A DNA stretch of 64,000 bases from Lasioglossum baleicum. Its lineage: Eukaryota; Arthropoda; Insecta; Hymenoptera; Halictidae. Where the stretch lies: positions 1,984,001-2,048,000 of the forward strand of contig NC_134941.1 in assembly GCF_051020765.1 (NCBI RefSeq), in the 5' to 3' direction. This document shows positions 48,536-59,837 of this stretch, in pieces (position 1 is the stretch's first letter; each line of letters starts with the position of its first letter). The notes beneath the pieces are model-generated. The model saw nothing but the letters and a program-made list of their open reading frames with translations. It ran no database searches and was not told the DNA's origin. Made by a program: the position numbers and the translations under genes.

Positions 48536-48837
48536 AATTCGAAGTTCTGGTTATTATTCATGTTATTTTGATATATCGCATCCCCGCAAGAAAAGTGACA
48601 CAAGTCAAAAAATGGCAATTTTGAGGTTATATCATTGAAAAATATGTATGAAGTGCCCCAACATATTAAACAAACATTAAAAGAAGCTTAAACTATTTCA
48701 ATATAGGTTTTATAGTATTCTTAAAGTTGATGTTTCTCAAATGTTGCATTTTTGAGTTGTGTCACTTTTCTTGCGGGGGTACGATATCTTTTACCCAGTG
48801 AAACCAAAATAATAAACAGTAACACGAATAGGAAAAC

Positions 48838-49021
48838 ATTATTGGAAGTACCATTATTCACAATATTGTTTATATTATTAAATATCTAATCAATTACTAT
48901 ACGTTTAAGTATTATATCAATTTCATATCTGTAAAATAAAAGAAATCATATACAATGGAATCATTCTAGGTCGGAAGAAATGTTTAATTTTCGAGTTAAA
49001 ATAGCTCCGTACTACAAAGGG
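48838..49021. repeat. Right part of the 31389-type TTAA element
   Basis: It matches both sides of the nested insertion at 31548-33029 without interruption and ends CAAAGGG at TTAA 49022-49025. Confidence 0.7.
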
Positions 49022-49721
49022 TTAATCTGGCGACTCTGTGTCGCATTGGTAGTGAGTGTTCTTTGGCCCCCGGCGCGGCGGAGAAGAAGTTCGTTACCCC
49101 CGATCTAAGGAATAGCGAGCACGTAAACACGTGATATCAGATGCAACGAAAAGAAACATATACCTCCTACAAAAGATATCCATGTCTTAAGAAACATGAT
49201 AAAAAGTTAATCATAAACGAAAATTTCTATGTACTATCACTCCTCTTTTGGAACCATTCAAACTGTGTATGAAAAATATTTAGAGGTTCATTCTTTGATA
49301 AAATTTGGTAGAAATCTTGTAAAGTTCACATGGTAGAAACGATTTTCATTACAAACTTACGAATTCAATTTAGTTACAGCTCTCGACCAACGCACCCTGC
49401 GACCAGTTAAACTAAAAGCCTTAGCGTCTTAATCACGAACAAAGCTTTCTCTCTAACCCTGTTCTGTTCGTGAAGTATAGTACTCGACCTAAACGCAATT
49501 CACTAGTTACAGTTTGCAGAAACTAAGACTACAACCAAATCTTAATCTCAAATATACGCTATTAATCATTGCTATCAGAACATACAGATTGCTCCACTAC
49601 GTATGAGATTTTCTTAGAGATCTATTCGACACTCACGTAAGTTTCGTTAATTAGAGGCACATCATTTCCTTATTTAAAGTTATCGATTTTATCATTTCAA
49701 TGATATATATTATAATAAATA

Positions 49722-49918
49722 GACAACGGATCTTAATGCAAAATAAAAATTTTCTACCTGATTTGCAAACAACTGGGGTGAAACAGAACTTCAATTTCTT
49801 TCTTAATATCTTTAATAGGTCGAAAATAATACAACAGCGTTTTTAAATTCCTCTAATTTTTTCACTGAGTAGAATTACACTTACTCATTTTTGTTATAAA
49901 TGCATAAAATCCGCTTTC
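49722..49918. mobile_element. TA-type MITE, GACTGCGGATC family, diverged
   Basis: GACAACGGATCTTAATGCAA and complement-like TAAAATCCGCTTTC, flanked by TA. Confidence 0.8.
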
Positions 49919-50049
49919 TAATAATAAATTAAAATAAAATCAACTTAATATCAAAGAAAAGACTAGAAAGTTATAAATCCAGTGGAATGGTGAAAACCTT
50001 TACCACTAAAGACGAAATAGTTATACGAAATTATCTCATACATTATTAA

Positions 50050-50368
50050 CCGTTTGCATTCCGAATTATTTTTCAATTTTACTGCCAACAATTCCCTACT
50101 ATTTTAAGTGTTTCATTTGAAATTTACTTCGAAGGACAGTTTCTTGACTCCTACTCCATTTTAAACAATTTTGTCCACTAATTATATTAAATATAGCTCT
50201 CAAACTTTCTTGTAATTTATATTTGTGGTACTTATATCTGATTTTAACTAAAAAATACGATTTTTATTTATTTAATTCGTATTTTTCAGTTAAATGAAGG
50301 AAGAACCAAGTTTCATTTACATTTTCCATTCTCCGATGTCGAGTCACTCGACAAAGGAGTGCAAAGGG
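50050..50368. mobile_element. TTAA MITE (CCCTTTGCACTCC family), complete
   Basis: CCGTTTGCATTCC at the left and GGAGTGCAAAGGG at the right lie between TTAA at 50046-50049 and 50369-50372. A small inverted word GTCGAGTCACTCGAC sits near the right end. Confidence 0.9.
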
Positions 50369-50678
50369 TTAAGGTGATCCAATTTTTATTATTTCTGTTT
50401 CATTCTTAATTCATTAATTGCTAAAAATGAGAAAATACAAAATGGTAAAGAAAATAGAAAGTATAAAACAGTTGTACAGTTTTTATTCCGAGGCCTCAGT
50501 CGTTAAAGACTTAACGACTGCCAGCCAGTGTATAATCTTACCGAAAAAATGTCTATAAATTTTGTAAGGGTCTAAGAAGATTGCTGAAGCAGCAATCATT
50601 TCTGATCAGATAGCCACCCTCGTTTCTAGCTGGCTTGAGGCATACCTTAAATGTTCCATCTGACGAGGGTAGAAAATA

Positions 50679-51248
50679 CAGGGTGTCCCGCATACACTGG
50701 ACAACCGATTGGGAAATAATTCTACACGCAAAAGCGAGACGAGACTGAAGAATACATTTTTGCCATTTGATGTTCCGTTTTCGAGTAAATCAAGTTTGAA
50801 AATTCAGCGAATACATATGCTATTACGCTATTAGATAGGAATCGTCTGATGCGTCTGATCATGACCTACCGATTCTACTGCTATGTATATAGTATACTAA
50901 AGCACGCGATCCCTACAGATTTTTAACACTAAACCTACCAACACCGGTCAAAATGACCGGTTCCAGGATTTTTATTTCACAATTGCAAAAATAATAAAAC
51001 TGATTTCCTAAGAAACAATTGTATAGTTATCTTTAGTGGTGCACGTATTACAATAGGAGCTGCACAAAGTCTAAATAAAATCAATCTTGTCAATCTTGTC
51101 TTCAATCTCGATAGTTTTAGTGTTAAGTTGTATAGTTTTAAACTAGTTTTTCTCGAAAAAAATACGTCAAACAAAAAACTGTTATTATTTAATTTCATAT
51201 CACTTTTGCGTGTAGAATTACTTCCTAATCGGTTGTCCATTGTATGCG
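50679..51248. mobile_element. CAGGGTGTCCCGCATAC inverted-repeat element with nested TTAA MITE
   Basis: Ends CAGGGTGTCCCGCATACACT and complement are flanked by TA (50677-50678, 51249-51250). Arms match after the insertion at 50927-51122 is set aside. Fragments of this family occur at 668, 16990 and 35291. Confidence 0.85.
50927..51122. mobile_element. TTAA MITE (CACTAAACC family), copy 2
   Basis: CACTAAACCTACC at the left and GTTTTAGTG at the right lie between TTAA at 50923-50926 and 51123-51126. A perfect palindrome CCGGTCAAAATGACCGG-like stretch lies near the left end. Confidence 0.9.
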
Positions 51249-51357
51249 GGACACCCTGTATAATGTAAGGGAGTGTAGTAAAGATTGGGATACCGTATAA
51301 GTTGGGATAGTACGTTTTCTCCACATTAACGCACTGGAAACAGCAATGTCATGACTA

Positions 51358-51554
51358 GACTGCGGATCTTTATGCATTTATGGCTTCTGAAAATTTCCAG
51401 AAAAGGCTGAAATATAAAATTTGACAATTTAATACAACTTTTATTTTTTTGAGATCTTTAAAGGCTACTACCACTGGAAATAAGATTGTATTTTATTCCA
51501 CTTTCTCTTAAAATTCGTCTACAAAAATTGATAATTGCATAAACATCCGCAGTT
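51358..51554. mobile_element. TA-type MITE, GACTGCGGATC family
   Basis: GACTGCGGATCTTTATGCAT and ATAAACATCCGCAGTT, with TA on each side. The outer flanks (GTCATGAC) are themselves palindromic. Confidence 0.85.
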
Positions 51555-51797
51555 TAGTCATGACTGTCAACTTTTTTCCTGTTTGTAAACAAACTTTTCA
51601 CTCTCATTAGAAGCATCAAATCGTGTTCAGTGTAGCTGAGCTAAAGAAAGGCTAAAAATATCTCCTAAGAAGTTTTATTGTGTTTCTTATTGATTTGTTT
51701 TCAACTGAAAAATTGTCATCCATCATTGAAGGTAAATACAGGAAAGTCGCGATCTAAGCCGATTCTTGGTTCTGTGCTGTGACATAGATCGTTAAGG

Positions 51798-51899
51798 GAC
51801 ACTATTTTTCGTGACCACGTCGACCGCGCCGAACGTAGAAAAGGACAGCATGTAAACACGAACCGCGCGGCCGACGGTGCAACAAAAAATAGCGTGTCG
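51798..51899. repeat. Short GC-rich imperfect inverted repeat
   Basis: GACACTATTTTTCGT...GACCGCGCCGAAC on the left pairs imperfectly with the right half ending AAAAAATAGCGTGTC. It could be a small MITE or a structured RNA; no duplication found. Confidence 0.4.
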
Positions 51900-52910
51900 G
51901 TGAGACAATCCTAGTGCAATAATGAAACTTCTTTATTTTTTACTTATTTTTAATGAAATTTTACCAATCTATTTGCGACATTTTTCTGATTAAAATGACA
52001 CCAAACAAGATACTGACAAACAAAGAGGTAGAGCATCATGGAAACGCTCATGGAATAGAGGAGTATTACATGTAAATACGTTATATCACTACATGGTTCA
52101 CTACATCGAATCGCTTACATAAGGTCGTTACAACTGTACAGACGGTGTAGAAAATTTACAAAGTGCATCAATTGCATTTGAGAAAGATAAATTTTGAATA
52201 AACGCCTTCTATTTATATATCTTTTTACTAATATTTGTCTTTTTCTTAACATTATTAAGTTTGTGGGTATTGGACAAGAAAGTTTCATTCGGCACGAATT
52301 GTAACTTGCCTATCGCAACTGATTATTAATTTTTATTATCAAATTTATTAACTATTTCCAGTAAAATCCTCTATTTTTAATTATTTAGTCTATTCAAAAA
52401 CTGTATTTATGCTTTACGTTTATGCTGCGCGATTTTTCGATATATTTTAAATCGTAAATTTAAAAGTAAACTGAACATTTTTCAGTGAAAACTACGTAGT
52501 ATAAAGAATTGCTTCATTAACTCTAGTTTTTACTGTGTAAAAAGACTTCCATTAGTGGTTGACCATATGACATAATAGAACTTTTAGTGTAATACTCCCT
52601 TGCGAAGGTGGCTCGAGCTTGCACAAGGGTATTCTTAGTACTTTTTCGTGCTCTTAGAATCTCGAAGACACGAGACAGCACTTTTTTCTGATTTCTAACG
52701 TACGATAGCAATTTACAAAATTACTTCTATGACCATGCAGAATTTAAAAATGAAGATAACCACATGAATGCACAATTCCACAGGATAGATGAAAATAAAG
52801 ATACGTAAACCAACATAATATTATCATATTGTTAGTAATATATTTGATGTATACAAATCATGTTCTCTAACAGACACGGACCAAATCAAATACTGCAAAT
52901 TTTTGTTTTC
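51900..52910. other. Stretch without recognised genes
   Basis: AT-rich. The minus ORF at 52523-52711 is unrecognised. Confidence 0.4.
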
Positions 52911-52918
52911 TTTGATAG

Positions 52919-53981
52919 CACTGTCCAACACCAAGTTTTCAATATACTGTTGGGTCCTTCTTATAGAGTTTTTTGCGCTGATTCCGAATCTGTCCTTAAT
53001 TTTTCTCCTATACGCACAGGTTTTGAAAAACATGGCTTTGAAAAAAAAAACATATTTTTCAACTTTAAACAAATATTGTGACGTTATTATAAAAGATATT
53101 GAATTGTTCTTTACAGCAAAAGATTCTGTAGACTTTCCCGAATACAGTGATATCCAATATTAATACATTATGATTGTTTAACCATGTTTAAACAATGATT
53201 AAAGACGGAGAGACACCACTTTTGCACCAATTTTTGAGGATATTTTTCAATTTATCTGAAAAAATAAGGGTCCAGCGGAAAATTGAACTATACCACGCGA
53301 AAGAGCAGACTTTTATCTTGAGAAACCCCCCTGTGAAGTTTGCATGGTCGACGTTTTCTTCGAACCAGAAAGCAAAATATCTTCGCCCGACATGAGTTGT
53401 CACCAGTGGCGCTCGGGACGGGATACGGCGCAGCGACGGGATACGGAGCGGCGAACGACCGTTCTGGTGGTAAGCGCCACTGGTGACAACTCATGTCGGA
53501 CGAAGATATTTTGCTTTCTGGTTCGAAGAAAACGTCGACCATGCAAACTTCACAGGGGGGTATCTCAAGATAAAAGTCTGCTCTTTCGCGTGGTATAGTT
53601 CAATTTTTCGCTGGATCCTTATTTTTTGAGATAAATTCGAAAATATCCGCAAAATTTGGTGCAAAAGTGGTGCATCTCCGTCTTTAATCATTGTTTAAAC
53701 ATGTTTAAACAATCATAATGTATTAATATTGGATATCACTGTATTCGGGAAAGTCTACAGAATCTTTTGCTGTAAAGAACAATTCAATATCTTTTATAAT
53801 AACATCGCAATAATTGTTTAAAGTTGAAAAATATGTCTTTTTTTTTAAACTCCATTTTCTCAAAAACTGGACGTATAGGAAAAAAATTAAAACCAGATTT
53901 GGAATCAGCGAGGAAAACTCTATAAGAATCGCATAGTGGGAATCGAAATACTTTTAAAAAGTTGAAATTTGTTGGACAGTG
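52919..53981. mobile_element. 1.06-kb fold-back element (CACTGTCCAACA)
   Basis: Ends CACTGTCCAACA and its near complement enclose two arms (52919-53405, 53485-53981) with a GC-rich loop around 53410-53480. The mirrored ORFs are pairs from the two arms. A truncated copy lies inside the Tc1-like element at 33839-34874. Confidence 0.8.
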
Positions 53982-54036
53982 TTACATTAAAGAAATCTTG
54001 GTATGTTAAATGTGAACGGACTTATTATTATTACTA

Positions 54037-54233
54037 GACTGCGGATCTTTATGCAAAATAAAAAATGTTTGCATTGATTGCAAGACACAAGAGCCAAATA
54101 AAAATTGCATACTTCTTTTGATGATCTTGTTAAGATGAAACTAATGCACTGGTGGCCTTAAATCTTTTTAATACCTCCACTGTTTTAAATTGTGCGTACC
54201 CATTTTTGTCACAAATGCATAAAGTCCGCAGTC
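54037..54233. mobile_element. TA-type MITE, GACTGCGGATC family
   Basis: GACTGCGGATCTTTATGCAA and TAAAGTCCGCAGTC between TA. It interrupts a sequence whose uninterrupted relative is at 56438-56500 (ACTTATTACACAACCTAATA). Confidence 0.9.
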
Positions 54234-54978
54234 TACTTATTACACAACCTAATAGTAAATATAATAAGACATTTGTAGACATAAACCGTTTATTATTTGT
54301 ACGAGCACGCTGCTGAATGTAATCGCTAAATTTGATTGTCAGGTTTTTGGTGTCTGGACTGGTCGACAGTACGTAACGGTTCTAAAGGTGGTAAAAAACA
54401 ATTGATTCCAACCCAATCGTGGTTGCTTTTATCGCTTTTATTGCTCGCGGAGTTTTGAAATTAAAAAGCATGGTCGCGTCGCGCCGCGCCGGGTGTGTTG
54501 TGGTCGCACGTATTGAAATATCACTTTCATTTGTCTATACTCAGTTTTTGGTCGTTGAATGTCCCACCTCAAGAACGTGGAAACTAACTGATCGTGAACA
54601 ACTAGTTACTCAGCGAGAATCTAGTCGTACGGTTGTTTTCATGAAACGAATTTGATTCAGATAAACTTGAACACTGTAAATCTGATTCACGGGACGTTGT
54701 GAAAGGCAATCCTAACAGCGCAAAGTCCTTAGCGTAATCGGTTTAGTGCTTCGCGATCTTGTACGATTAAATAACGTCGCGTGAATATCTGAAGAGGATC
54801 TCGACAAGACTATAACTATATTAACTCTACAATCACACCTTTCCATTCTTCGTCGTTAGTAATTACTGTAGAGTCTCGGGTGATACGATTTTGAAGTTAT
54901 TTTGAAACACGTACTACAATGTACGTACTACATACTTTATATAATGTAGGTAAATATAATTTATACTTTATCGAAGTA

Positions 54979-55201
54979 TTGGATTGGTAAGAAAGTTTGT
55001 AGCGTTTTCAAATTAAGAATCGAAGATAAAATTAAGGTATTTATTCGTATGTTTATTCAATAACACGAGAAGTTACCTCGAAAATGGCAAAAAGTAATAT
55101 AACAGAATGAAAACTATGTTATTGATAAATCTATAAATAAATATCTGAAGTTTAGCTTTCAATTTTAATTTACAAACGCTACGAACTTCGTTCCAACCCA
55201 A
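54979..55201. mobile_element. Mariner-type MITE
   Basis: TTGGATTGGTAAGAAAGTTT and the complement of TTGGGTTGGAACGAAGTTCG are the ends, flanked by TA. Such termini are characteristic of mariner elements. No transposase. Confidence 0.85.
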
Positions 55202-55462
55202 TAGTATACAATATGATGTTTCAATAGATAATAAATGTCCATTTTTTATACATAAAACACGTATCGCTTATCCTTTCTTGTGTTTCAGTCTAGAATAACG
55301 TATGTAGTACAATATCTACGGTTTTCAAGGCGTCCATAGATAGATAACTTTCATTTCTTCACAATCATCTTTTCAACATTGATTACAAGCTGATGAGCCA
55401 CGAATTGTTTACTTGCAGCGTGATAACACGAGTTACACGAGTTGCAACAGAAAGTTCATTAA

Positions 55463-55693
55463 CTCTTTGCACTCGGAGCTATTTTACCTGGCAAATTAAA
55501 CATTTCTTCCAGCGCAGAATATTTCCACTCCCAATAACTTTTTAAATTTTATGGATATGAAATTGGTATAATATCTCATGCAATACCTAAATATCTTAGT
55601 AATTGATTAGATACCGAAATATTTAACAATGTAAACATTATTTCCAATAATGGAACAGCAATTTTCAGTGACTCCTCAGAGTCACCAATCGAG
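55463..55693. mobile_element. TTAA element related to 31389
   Basis: CTCTTTGCACTCGGAGC follows TTAA (55459-55462); the right end CCAATCGAG precedes TTAA (55694-55697). Interior matches 31400-31550 and 24602-24725. Confidence 0.7.
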
Positions 55694-55804
55694 TTAATTT
55701 ATAAACGGATAAGAGAAGACAGAATTTTATAGCAACTTGCTATTAATTACTATTAAAAATTTGTGAAAATGTACATATCAAAAAAGATAAATATCGTTAT
55801 GTCA

Positions 55805-56380
55805 GGATAGAGAAATTACTAAATTGGTCAAGAAAGAACTGTTTATCAGTGCCAAACAAATAAAAGATGAATTAAAACCGAGCCAATAGGGATTATTCAA
55901 ATAAAATCAGGTCTATATGAAGCTGGGGTGCGTGGGAGAATATGTAGGAAGAAATCACACCTTTCAGAAACAAGGTTTAAAGTTGGAAATTTAACGTTGA
56001 CAATCGAAAACGGAATGACATTAATCAATAATTAATGTGGACGTAATCATGAATTTAATATTTCAAAACAGAAGATTTAACTAAACCAGTAGGGATAGAG
56101 AGATTACTAAATTAGTCAAAAAAGAACTGTTTATCAGTGCCAAACAAATAAAAGATGAATTAAAACCGTGCCAATAGGGATTATTCAAATAAAATCAGGT
56201 CTATATGAAGCTGGATTACGTGGTAAAATATCTAGGAAGAAATTACAAATTTCTGAAACAAGGTATAAAGTTGGAAATTTTAACGTTGACAATCGAAAAC
56301 GGAATGACACTAATCAATGATTAATGTGAACGAAATTCTGAATTTAATCTTTTAAAAACCAAGATATACGACTAAGGAAA
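55805..56380 (+). pseudogene. Duplicated Tc1-type transposase HTH fragment
   Basis: Two direct copies, offset exactly 288 bp, each encode pieces of a Tc1-type DNA-binding region: KKELFISAKQIKDELK, then after a stop and frame change SGLYEAGLRGKISRKKLQIS. The pattern S-A-x-x-I-x-x-x-L then Y-E-A-G-L-x-G-R-x-x-x-K-K is typical of the second HTH of Tc1 transposases. Both copies share the same disabling stop and shift, so the break came before the duplication. The DDE domain is missing. Confidence 0.7.
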
Positions 56381-56499
56381 TTTCCAACATATTACACATA
56401 TCACATAAAATCGCTACATTTCATTTAAAAAGAAACTTGGTATGTTCAGCGTGACCGGACTTATTACACAACCTAATAGTAAATATAAGAAGACATATT

Positions 56500-57070
56500 T
56501 GTATGCCCCTGTGCGGCCCGAGCAAGTCAACATGGTTGTGGAAGTAGCGGTTCGCAGAGCCGGTGCTCGTGAGCAATCAGTTACCCGAGCCTGTTTTGCA
56601 TACTATATCCGCTTCATCATTTCATTTTGACCAAAAAAGCAGTTACAGCGAAAAATTTCATTATCACGTATCGTTCTTTTTCTTTACTCTATTACGCCAA
56701 AATTTTAAAAAAGTGTACAAAATGTAGATTGGAAAATTTTTGCAATATTGTAATTGAGTGTCTTAGTTACAATAACGATTATTTACTGATATGTAAAATG
56801 GACCGTCATTTATAGTGTATCTATGTATACAGTTATCAATTTTTTTAATAAGTATTAAGAATCATTTTGTTTGTTAATTTTAACGTAAAAGTAAGCTTGT
56901 TAAACAATATAATATATAATATAGTATACAATAATATACGCCTGTCTCGAGAAGATTAACTTTTGCCACCACCTGGTTGTTTATTTTTACGGTAATTATC
57001 ATTATGTTTCATGTTATTGTAAATCGCAAAATATCCTTCACCAAATAATTTGTATCTTTTAAATTCTTAA
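56500..57070. other. AT-rich stretch, no recognised gene
   Basis: Only short unrecognised ORFs. The start (56438-56500) is a repeat shared with 54000-54290. Confidence 0.4.
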
Positions 57071-57075
57071 TCAAG

Positions 57076-57321
57076 CTGATTTCGGTTTCGATGAAACTTT
57101 CACAATGCACATCATTGACACGGATGTACAAGAACTATTTTTTAAAAATTGTAAAATTCAACTTTTAGTATTTTCTCTACAATTCCGACGAATTGTTCTT
57201 TTCACATCGTGTAGTAAACTAATTGCTCTAGCTTCCCAGAAAAGTTCAAATCGTCGAGTCTAATACTAAAAAAGTTATCGTTTTATTTTAGATCGTCCGA
57301 ATATATTAATGGGAGTCACTG
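57076..57321. repeat. Right part of the CAGTGACTCCC-family MITE
   Basis: It shares CGATGAAACTTTCACAATGC and ends AATGGGAGTCACTG plus TA, like 93-667 and 10112-11048. Left half absent. Confidence 0.75.
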
Positions 57322-58165
57322 TATATGTCTTACATCTTTGTTGCAGAGTACATTTCATCGCAAATATTTTTGCATGTAAGTATTTCATTTATATCTGAAA
57401 CTCTACCAGCCCTTGCTAGACTCAAATATCGTGAAAGAGACTATCCTCTCGAAACTTCATTGTTGTATTTTCCACTTGCTTAGCCTTTCAGATTCCGTCC
57501 CCTGTACCATCCTATCCCCTCAATTCTTCGTATCCTGCTTTTGAAAGCACGCTTTATTCGCACGTTCCTCTTTTCCTACGCCCTTTCGACAGCTTCCTCC
57601 CCTCCCCCTCATTCCTCTATCAAGGTGAAAGCTCTTAATCTCAGAATTTGCCGCGAAACAACGCCGGGGCCAAAGGTTCCTTCGTATGTTTACGTGCTGG
57701 TGAATCGACTGATGCGCGAAGCGAGAGATCTCTGACTTTGTTCCATTCCAGGGTACAGCAGCAAGATACTGCGCAGCCAACAGGGGAAAAGGAATAAAAA
57801 TGTCGCTTCGAGGGAAGAAGAATTTGTACCAGGATTTCGTTGTTCGTTCGTCACTGGATTGGCTCAGGGAAAGAATGGGAGCCACAGCCATCACAGAGAA
57901 TAAAATCACTTTAGGACGAGTCATTTGTGTCTCTCAATTTATGTTCTTCCTTTGAACAGTCGAACACCGAGTCGCGAGATCTTTGTGACTTCAAACGGAA
58001 GAAAATGTTGGATCCGCTTATATTGACCTTTCCTTCTTTTTTACTCGAGACATTTCCCCTTTCGCCAGATCGGCATTTGTTTAGTATCCTACTTTTGTTT
58101 TTCCTTGTATTCAATATTACGGAAATATGAAACCATAACTTACTTTCAAACAAACCTATTTAAAG

Positions 58166-58591
58166 GAAGGATTTTTATCGATCGTAATTCTTTCAATTTG
58201 AAGTAGTAATATTTTTCGCGGCGCTACGGTTCGATCAATTTCTACAAAGAATATAGCTATGGTTGTAAGACATCAAACGTTATCGATTCGTATTGAACCA
58301 ATAACGCAGTCGATTCGAGTTTGAATCCGTCACGATGCCATGTGCTATTTTGCAGGGAAACAAAGGTGGTGTGTTTGTTAGCCTTACTGATGAGTCCTCT
58401 AGCGGGTCTAGGACGAAACACACCACCTTTGTTTCCCTCCAAAATAGCACATGGCATCGTGACGGATTCAAACTCGAATCGACTGCGTTATTGGTTCAAT
58501 ACGAATCGATAACGTTTGATGTCTTACAACCATAGCTATATTCTTTGTAGAAATTGATCGAACCGTAGCGCCGCGAAAAATATTACTACTT
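58166..58591 (+). mobile_element. Inserted palindromic retroposon carrying a hammerhead core
   Basis: The insert is flanked by the perfect 15-bp duplication caaacctatttaaag (58151-58165, 58592-58606), with a related unoccupied site at 58804-58821. From 58197 to 58374 and 58418 to 58595 the arms are complementary over 178 bp with one mismatch seen by eye (GCAGGG versus GGAGGG in the left-arm sense). The loop is a hammerhead core. The mirrored ORFs are palindrome artefacts. Variable-length TSD suggests retroposition; hammerheads are known from Penelope-like elements and retrozymes, so that link is inference. Confidence 0.8.
58371..58421 (+). ncRNA. Hammerhead ribozyme core at the palindrome apex
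   Basis: CUGAUGA (58387-58393), stem II GUCC...GGAC (58394-58397, 58411-58414) and GAA (58415-58417) are all present. The first pair of stem III is A58418-U58374, and stem III then continues as the 178-bp palindrome. The candidate cleavage position is after U58375. Compared with the motif at 39735 the 5' half of stem I is lost (UGUUAGCCUUA remains), so self-cleavage may be weak or absent. Shared words AGCCTTACTGA and the loop II CTAGC show the two are one family. Confidence 0.75.
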
Positions 58592-58888
58592 CAAACCTAT
58601 TTAAAGCTTAAAACAATATGTAGAAATGATTTGCGTAAGTAAAACAATAAGACAAACTTATCGAAATATTGCCTCTTCTCCTTTGGTCGGATCGACATTT
58701 GTTTAGCAACCTCCTTTTGTTTTTCTTTGTAAGGATCTAAGTAGGCGACCACATATTCAGCCTTGCGGAAATATTAAACCACACACACACACATCCCTAA
58801 TGTTCAAAAAAATCTATTTAAAGTTTAAAAACAATATGTAGAAATCATTTGCGTAAATAAGACAATGAATCGATAAACTTTCAGATAA

Positions 58889-59108
58889 GGGTCCCATGGA
58901 AATCATCGACACAGATTCCTCCGACACGGTTTTCACCGACATTTCATTAATTTTTTATTTATTAATTAATTGATTCAAGAACACTCGGTTTATATATTTC
59001 GTTTCTCCACTGATTTTCATTCAAGCCACATTAATTAATTGATTAATTAATAAAAAAATTAATGAAATGTTGTCGGTGAAATCTGTGTCGGTGATTTCCA
59101 TGGGACCC
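58889..59108. mobile_element. 220-bp MITE with perfect 9-bp TSD (GTCGGT family)
   Basis: GGGTCCCATGGAAATCATCG and near complement are bounded by the identical 9-mers ttcagataa (58880-58888, 59109-59117). Motifs of the type TTTCACCGACA repeat in both arms. It is the shortest and best-preserved member of the family at 1545 and 35514. Confidence 0.9.
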
Positions 59109-59477
59109 TTCAGATAAATGCTACAGGGATAAAAGTCCACATCATTTCTTTTTGTTTGAATAGCGCCTTCCGAATTAATTTATACAATTTATCTGTATAT
59201 CAGTAATCCAAATCTAAACCTAACCCAAACTTAACTCGGCGTACGATGTTTCTGCCGCACGAATCAAGAACACCCATGGGTTTACAAGTAAAGCTTTTTG
59301 CTTTAAAGGGAAATGTTGTTCAGAATGGTGATCATAACGACATTTGTAAAACTCATTGAAATCGTAGAGGAGGTAGCTCATCGACAAGTTGACAGGAAAT
59401 AATCTGAATATTTAAACAATTTAAATGAATTTGGAACATTCTCCATCACCAAATATATCAGATAATTGCATAAGTTG

Positions 59478-59837
59478 GTACCTGCTTCGAAAATACAATT
59501 CAGTGGTTAAATTTTAAAGAATACAGTTTTATTAATCAATTATTATAATCATTTCTATTGGGTTGGCGAGAAAGTAATTTAGATATTTTAAGGTGAAATA
59601 GAGTCCAATTTTTTATTCAAGCGATGAATTTTAATGAATAAAATATTTTCCGTTTTGTTTGATGATCTTTTGCCGAAAAGAATAAAGAAGAAAATATGTT
59701 ATTGATTAAATTCGGTTTTATTTTACCTTAAAATACCGAAATTACTTTCTCGCCAACTCAATAATTGTAGTAATGAATGGTGCACTCTGCCGTGCAGCAC
59801 AGTTTGCGACATCTATGAAAATCGGGCACAAATTATG
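59478..59837. repeat. AGTTCGTGCCCG-type MITE, diverged and interrupted
   Basis: Its sides match 28056-28221 (AATTCAGTGGTTAAATTTTAA and AAAATCGGGCACAAATTATG). The mariner-type MITE 59558-59761 sits inside. Confidence 0.65.
59558..59761. mobile_element. Mariner-type MITE
   Basis: TTGGGTTGGCGAGAAAGTAA and complement are flanked by TA (59556-59557, 59762-59763). Terminal sequence is characteristic of mariner elements. Internal deletion derivative without transposase. Confidence 0.9.

Larger units (their letters stand above)
58050..58880. repeat. Diverged direct duplication carrying occupied and unoccupied sites
   Basis: The block about 58066-58165 plus 58592-58660 matches 58683-58870 in order (for example ACATTTGTTTAGCAACCTCC versus CATTTGTTTAGTATCCTAC, and AACAATATGTAGAAAT.ATTT). 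The first unit contains the hammerhead insertion; the second does not. A CA microsatellite lies at 58778-58793 in the second unit. Confidence 0.75.

Noticed and set aside
48223..48618. 131-codon and 75-codon ORFs on the minus strand
   Set aside because: They are translations of the GAAGATA/GAATATA simple repeat.
53288..53691. Pairs of matching ORFs on opposite strands
   Set aside because: They arise from the palindromic arms of the fold-back element.
55390..55420. CTGATGAG near 55391 as a third hammerhead
   Set aside because: The downstream GAA context lacks a stem II pairing and no stem III could be drawn.
57520..57924. 134-codon minus-strand ORF
   Set aside because: No domain recognised and a low-complexity composition; insufficient to call a gene.
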